Of a stretch of 64,000 nt of DNA, positions 60,447 to 64,000 are shown in pieces (positions within the stretch are counted from its first letter, which is position 1; the number at the start of each line of letters is the position of its first letter). The position numbers and the translations under genes are program-made. The DNA is from Sporomusa silvacetica DSM 10669 (GTDB taxonomy: Bacteria; Bacillota; Negativicutes; Sporomusales; Sporomusaceae): the NCBI RefSeq assembly GCF_002257705.1, contig NZ_LSLK01000061.1, positions 11,008-75,007 on the forward strand, given 5' to 3'. Below the pieces are notes generated by a model. That model saw only the letters and a program-made list of their open reading frames with translations, was not told the DNA's origin and did not search any database.

Positions 60447-61113
60447 TTAAACCAGCTGTGCAACCGCTTCCCTGGTATAGGGACCGTCATATCCTCCGCA
60501 GAAAGTGTTGGAGGGCCTTTATCTTCAGCAGACTGTGGACACTATCAACCAGTTTTTCTTCATCCGTTGCAATAAAAGCCAAACAAATTTCGCCGGTGAA
60601 AGGTGATTCACGTAAAATATCCCCCATGATAGCTTCCCCCGAATCAAACACCACTAAAATTGAGCAATCACTGTTCCTCGGTGTATAAATAGTTTTCCCA
60701 GCTACACCAAAGGGAGTGAGATCGAACTCGGAATCGACAATTATATCAGGGCTAATCGGTTTTAGAACATCTACGTCATCGTTTGCAATCATCTCAACGA
60801 ACCGTTTGCCATCCTCTCCCCTTGGTTTATAATTCTATAAATTCCCCCTTTGGGAGAACAGGCACAGCATTCTTATGACACAATACGGGAGCACCTGTCA
60901 GGTCTTTAAGTTCATTGACACGCGAGCAATGATCCCAATGAGCATACGTAATGACAATAAGACTAATATCTTTAGGTTTATGCCCAGCTCTGCAAAAGCC
61001 TTTACATATGCTTCCTTTTCACTTTGACACCCTGTATCAACAATAATCATTCCACTATCCTGAATAAGAGTTAGATTGGATATTCCAAAGTTTAACGGCG
61101 TTATCTTACTCAT
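60447..61113 (-). pseudogene. Metallo-beta-lactamase-fold hydrolase, decayed
   Basis: ATG 61113 with GAGGAGG. N-terminus MSKITPLNFGISNLTLIQDS then MIIVDTGCQSEKEAYVKAF. A frameshift near 60990 moves the metal motif to another frame, where it reads VITYAHWDHC (normally THAHWDH, so the first His is lost). A stop follows FIEL, then the next part IDSEFDLTPFG.AGKTIYTP and SILVVFDSGEAIMGDI is in a third frame, and the tail GPYTREAVAQLV needs another shift. At least three frame breaks and a lost ligand make it inactive. Confidence 0.8.
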
Positions 61114-61400
61114 ATTGATCCTCCTCGCAACTCCCTCTATATCGAGGGAGTTCCCCCGCACAAAATATTAAAATCCCCAGGCTATACCAATAGTACATTC
61201 CTTATCTCTGCCACTCTGTCCATCGACTTTGGCATCCGTATATGGATAAGCCCATGCTTAGAGTAACTATTTTACTCATGTTATTCTTATTCTCCTCGTT
61301 TTTTTCTATCGTTGAAGGGATGGTATCGGTCAACTTTTTGTGGTTGCTGTTCGCTGCTTTCATAAAAACGCGCCTGCAAATTGTGTTCTAACCACAATTG
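61114..61400. other. Region with repeated MBL start and palindrome
   Basis: Around 61279 a second ATGAGTAAAATA start appears, giving a 25-codon frame, and looks like a relic or duplicate of the start at 61113. A near-perfect palindrome AACTCCCTC..GAGGGAGTT lies at about 61130-61155. No further gene is supported. Confidence 0.4.
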
Positions 61401-61407
61401 ACTACGC

Positions 61408-62970
61408 TTACAGTTCAGCACAAGTGAGCAACAAATAGGAATAGTAGAGTTTAAACAACGCAAAATTGTTCTCCATATCAATGCCAAAGAGCTGCTTAAG
61501 CTTATTTATGCGATAGGCGGCAGTATTTTTATGTATATAGAGTGCTTGAGCCGTTCTAGTAAGATTTTTATCAGTGTTGAGATAAGTCCATAAGGTTTTA
61601 AAATAATCTGTACCATGTTTTTTGTCGTAAGCTTGTATCTGCATAATTGTCAAGCAGGAGTACTGGTTCAAGTCGATTTTCAAATTCTCTGAATTACGTA
61701 CAGTTAACAACATATCGTAGAATTTAAAATCGTCATAGTCGAAAACAGTTCCATCAGTCTGCAATAACGACGAAATACGCAACGCACTCGTTGTCTGCCG
61801 ATAGAAAAGCGGTAGATTGTAAAGGTCACTGAACACATCACTCACTCCGGCACAAAGGGAATTTTCCTGGAAAAAGTTATCTAACAATCTTCTTGCTGTA
61901 TCAGAAATGCCATCATCGCTTTTAACCCCAATAAGAGCAACTACCCTATCATGATAATATAATGACCAGACCCTGGGAATGGGAAAAATGTCTTTCAGCG
62001 AACGTTTAAGAAAGTTGTCTGTAGCATCTTCATGGGCATATTTTTCAATATCAATACTTATCAACTGAAATAAAACACTTTTATTTAGGTTGGTATTCTT
62101 TATTCTGTTAAGATAGATACTCCTATTGGCAATTGCGCCTTCAAGCAAATCAATTAATAAATATTCGGTATTTTCATACCCCTTATGTGTTAGCATTTTT
62201 AACTCAGACTTTATGGTTTTCGCACATAAATTACTAATCAGTTTATATAATTCTTTATCCAGAGTCCCCAAAGTTTGATTCGTTTCAAGTGTTACTAAAT
62301 AGCCTAAATGGACACCATTCAAGTAAATTTTACTTATTAAACGCCTTAGCGGACTAATATCAAGTTTCAGATAGTAGGGCGTATTATCCTTTGGGATAAC
62401 TGACGAAGCATTAAAACGATAGATTGCTGAAGTATACTCATAGGTAAAGTAACCGCGCTCATTAGTCTCATTCCATGGTGCATCATCTCCCTTACATAAC
62501 TTAGAGTAGGCCAGCACTTTGTAGCTCGAATGCATAATCTGTACCGGGTTGTGAACAAAACTGGCTATCATTTCGACCAAGGAGTTTAAGTTATCACATT
62601 TTACAAATATATCAAGTAGTTTAACAGAGTAATTCAGAAAATCCCATTCCTTATAAAATAGTGATTTTATTTTGTTAAACATTTGAAAGCTGTCTGTTTC
62701 ACGCGGATATCCCACGATCACCGTATTCTCGAAACTAACTCCGGTTAGAAGGTGATCGGAATCTATCACCAATAGGAGCACCGCATTTTCAATCGAATGA
62801 AGCTCTCCAATCTGAGAGGCTAGACCGATGTATAATGTATCTTCAGCAAACGACAGCTGTCCTTTAGTAACGAACGAAAGATTAAAGAAAGAGCGGAATC
62901 CTTTCGCATAAACCATTATGTGAGGAAGAAAAGGGGTCGTTTCATCAAGAATTTGGGCTAATGAAATCAT
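61408..62970 (-). CDS. PucR/CdaR-family transcriptional regulator
   Basis: 520 aa. N-terminal purine-catabolism-like domain (about 1-120, AQILDETTPFLPHIMVYAKG), a GGDEF-like central domain, and C-terminal HTH_30 NLTRTAQALYIHKNTAAYRINKLKQLFGID (about 465-495). Probably an activator for transport or catabolism of a nitrogen or organic-acid source; the MFS gene upstream is a likely target. RBS AAAGGAGACATT, ATG 62970. Confidence 0.88.
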   Translation of the reverse strand: MISLAQILDETTPFLPHIMVYAKGFRSFFNLSFVTKGQLSFAEDTLYIGLASQIGELHSIENAVLLLVIDSDHLLTGVSFENTVIVGYPRETDSFQMFNKIKSLFYKEWDFLNYSVKLLDIFVKCDNLNSLVEMIASFVHNPVQIMHSSYKVLAYSKLCKGDDAPWNETNERGYFTYEYTSAIYRFNASSVIPKDNTPYYLKLDISPLRRLISKIYLNGVHLGYLVTLETNQTLGTLDKELYKLISNLCAKTIKSELKMLTHKGYENTEYLLIDLLEGAIANRSIYLNRIKNTNLNKSVLFQLISIDIEKYAHEDATDNFLKRSLKDIFPIPRVWSLYYHDRVVALIGVKSDDGISDTARRLLDNFFQENSLCAGVSDVFSDLYNLPLFYRQTTSALRISSLLQTDGTVFDYDDFKFYDMLLTVRNSENLKIDLNQYSCLTIMQIQAYDKKHGTDYFKTLWTYLNTDKNLTRTAQALYIHKNTAAYRINKLKQLFGIDMENNFALFKLYYSYLLLTCAEL

Positions 62971-63122
62971 AATGTCTCCTTTTCATTGTATCCACGATAC
63001 AAAATTCTCCTTGCACTTTGTGAACAGCACAACATATCAATTCAAGATTCATAGTGGTATAATCTAATAAATGTAAAAAATCACGCAGTAATCGCCTAAA
63101 CCACTTTGACAGATAGATAACC

Positions 63123-63169
63123 AAGCAAGCGGGCCGACATTGGCCCAACAGCCGTCAACCCGCTTGCTT
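63123..63169. terminator. Inverted repeat after the MFS gene
   Basis: 11-bp stem AAGCAAGCGGG/CCCGCTTGCTT with a 25-base loop, about 25 bp past the stop at 63193. The T-run on the minus strand is poor, so a weak terminator. Confidence 0.5.
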
Positions 63170-63192
63170 ATTTATCCATTTCTGGCGGGTGC

Positions 63193-64000
63193 TTAATGAG
63201 TAAACACCTTATTGCCTTCTTTTCCTAATACGGCCACCACAACTGCGGCAAGCAGATATAAGGCTGCGGCACTATAGCCCACTGCTGGCACTCCGTAATT
63301 CTGCATTACAAAACCAAACAACAGGGGTACAAAGATTGCCCCGGACCGAGCGCAAATGTAACCCCAGCCTATTGCAGTGCCGCGCACACGGTTGCTGTAT
63401 AGCTCAGTTGTATAAATATTGTTGATCATAGCGGAGGAATAGGCAAAACAATTATACATTACGCCAAAGAATAAAATGAAGGGCAAAGTATCACTGTTCC
63501 CGTAAGAGAAGGCCGCAATCGTCGCCAAGACCGCAACAAGTGCAGTTGTCCATTTGTGCCCGATTCGCTTAGCTAAAAAACGGACAACCGGGAATCCCAG
63601 AAAGCCACCGGCAAACATCAGGGTGACAAACCCAATGGATTTCTGGATGGTAAATCCTTTCGCCACCATCAGGGTACTGAACCAAGTGGTAAGTCCGACA
63701 TTGGCCCCTACGACTGCTGTCCACCAAAGAGTTACCATGATGGTTGTCACAAGATATTCTTTGCCGAAAATGGCTGCCAAACCAACCTTCTGCTGCTCAA
63801 CCGGTTTATAATCAGCAGGTATTACTACCTCTGGCAACGCATGTCCGACCGATTTTTCTACCTTCCGTTCAATTTCACTTATAATTTTATCTGCCTCTTC
63901 AAAACGGCCTTTGCTTTCCAACCAAAGCGGCGACTCTGGCACATATTTCGCAATTACAAAAGCGAACAGGCTTAATACGGCTATTAGCAGAGCTACTCTT
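63193..64000 (-). CDS. MFS transporter, sugar/aromatic-acid porter type (cut by window edge)
   Basis: At least 269 residues; the frame stays open to 64000. VPESPLWLESKGRFEEADKII is the central-loop motif of sugar-porter and related MFS carriers, followed by six TM segments (C-terminal half: GLTTWFSTLMVAKGF, RFLAKRIGHKWTTALVA, ELYSNRVRGTAIGWGYICARSGA). The substrate cannot be told from half a protein; aromatic acids or sugars are typical. Divided from the PucR gene by about 220 bp, same strand. Confidence 0.85.
   Translation of the reverse strand, partial: RVALLIAVLSLFAFVIAKYVPESPLWLESKGRFEEADKIISEIERKVEKSVGHALPEVVIPADYKPVEQQKVGLAAIFGKEYLVTTIMVTLWWTAVVGANVGLTTWFSTLMVAKGFTIQKSIGFVTLMFAGGFLGFPVVRFLAKRIGHKWTTALVAVLATIAAFSYGNSDTLPFILFFGVMYNCFAYSSAMINNIYTTELYSNRVRGTAIGWGYICARSGAIFVPLLFGFVMQNYGVPAVGYSAAALYLLAAVVVAVLGKEGNKVFTH

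Overview
The window looks like a chromosome segment from an anaerobic diderm Firmicute, most plausibly of the Negativicutes (Sporomusa/Pelosinus-like). The evidence is mixed. The nitrogenase is of clostridial type (NifD insertion, nifH-nifI1-nifI2-nifD-nifK order) and AGGAGG ribosome binding sites are strong. At the same time there are outer-membrane functions: a two-partner secretion adhesin with its TpsB pore, an OmpH/Skp-like periplasmic protein and an RND efflux pump. The genus is an inference. Nearly all genes lie on the minus strand.

Layout. 1-9.6 kb: nif operon reading leftward, nifH-nifI1-nifI2-nifD-nifK-nifE-nifN-nifB1 (nifB1 is cut by the left edge), preceded by a second complete nifB with its own promoter. 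nifH and nifB2 have homologous promoters and structured leaders. 9.7-16.9 kb: a small unknown gene, tcdA, a KDG/KDPG catabolic operon (kdgA-kdgK-lacI) with a tandem operator, a guanylate-kinase-like gene, a DUF1653 protein, an ECF riboflavin-type S component and small orphan proteins. 17-22.4 kb: a tetR-acrA-acrB-like efflux operon. 22.5-27 kb: a Pro-rich membrane protein, a PAS histidine kinase and a CheR-PAS protein.

27.5-31.3 kb: an accessory cassette (37-aa basic protein, Gfo/Idh/MocA oxidoreductase, SGNH hydrolase, HTH-methyltransferase fusion). A shortened second copy lies at 47.0-48.9 kb, between an IS110-family element and a decayed IS110 copy. 31.4-45.1 kb: a two-partner secretion locus (tpsB, an 8-kb tpsA with eight near-identical 86-residue YDG repeats, a 98-aa partner, OmpH-like) preceded by a two-component system. 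50.8-54.5 kb: a molybdenum cofactor operon (moaA, a moaC/MOSC fusion pseudogene, a molybdopterin-binding protein, moeA), apparently under a Moco-riboswitch-like leader with a terminator. This fits next to a molybdenum nitrogenase.

54.7-60.3 kb: two YitT-family proteins, a chemoreceptor and an OFA-type MFS transporter. yitT1 and the MFS gene share a near-identical promoter and leader that can fold into either a terminator or an antiterminator; I do not recognise the RNA class. 60.4-64 kb: a decayed metallo-beta-lactamase-fold gene, a PucR-type regulator and an MFS transporter cut by the right edge.

The most interesting signals are the two pairs of duplicated structured leaders (nifH/nifB2 and yitT1/MFS), the IS110-flanked duplicated cassette, the moaC-MOSC fusion, and the two-partner secretion locus that carries its own OmpH-like gene.
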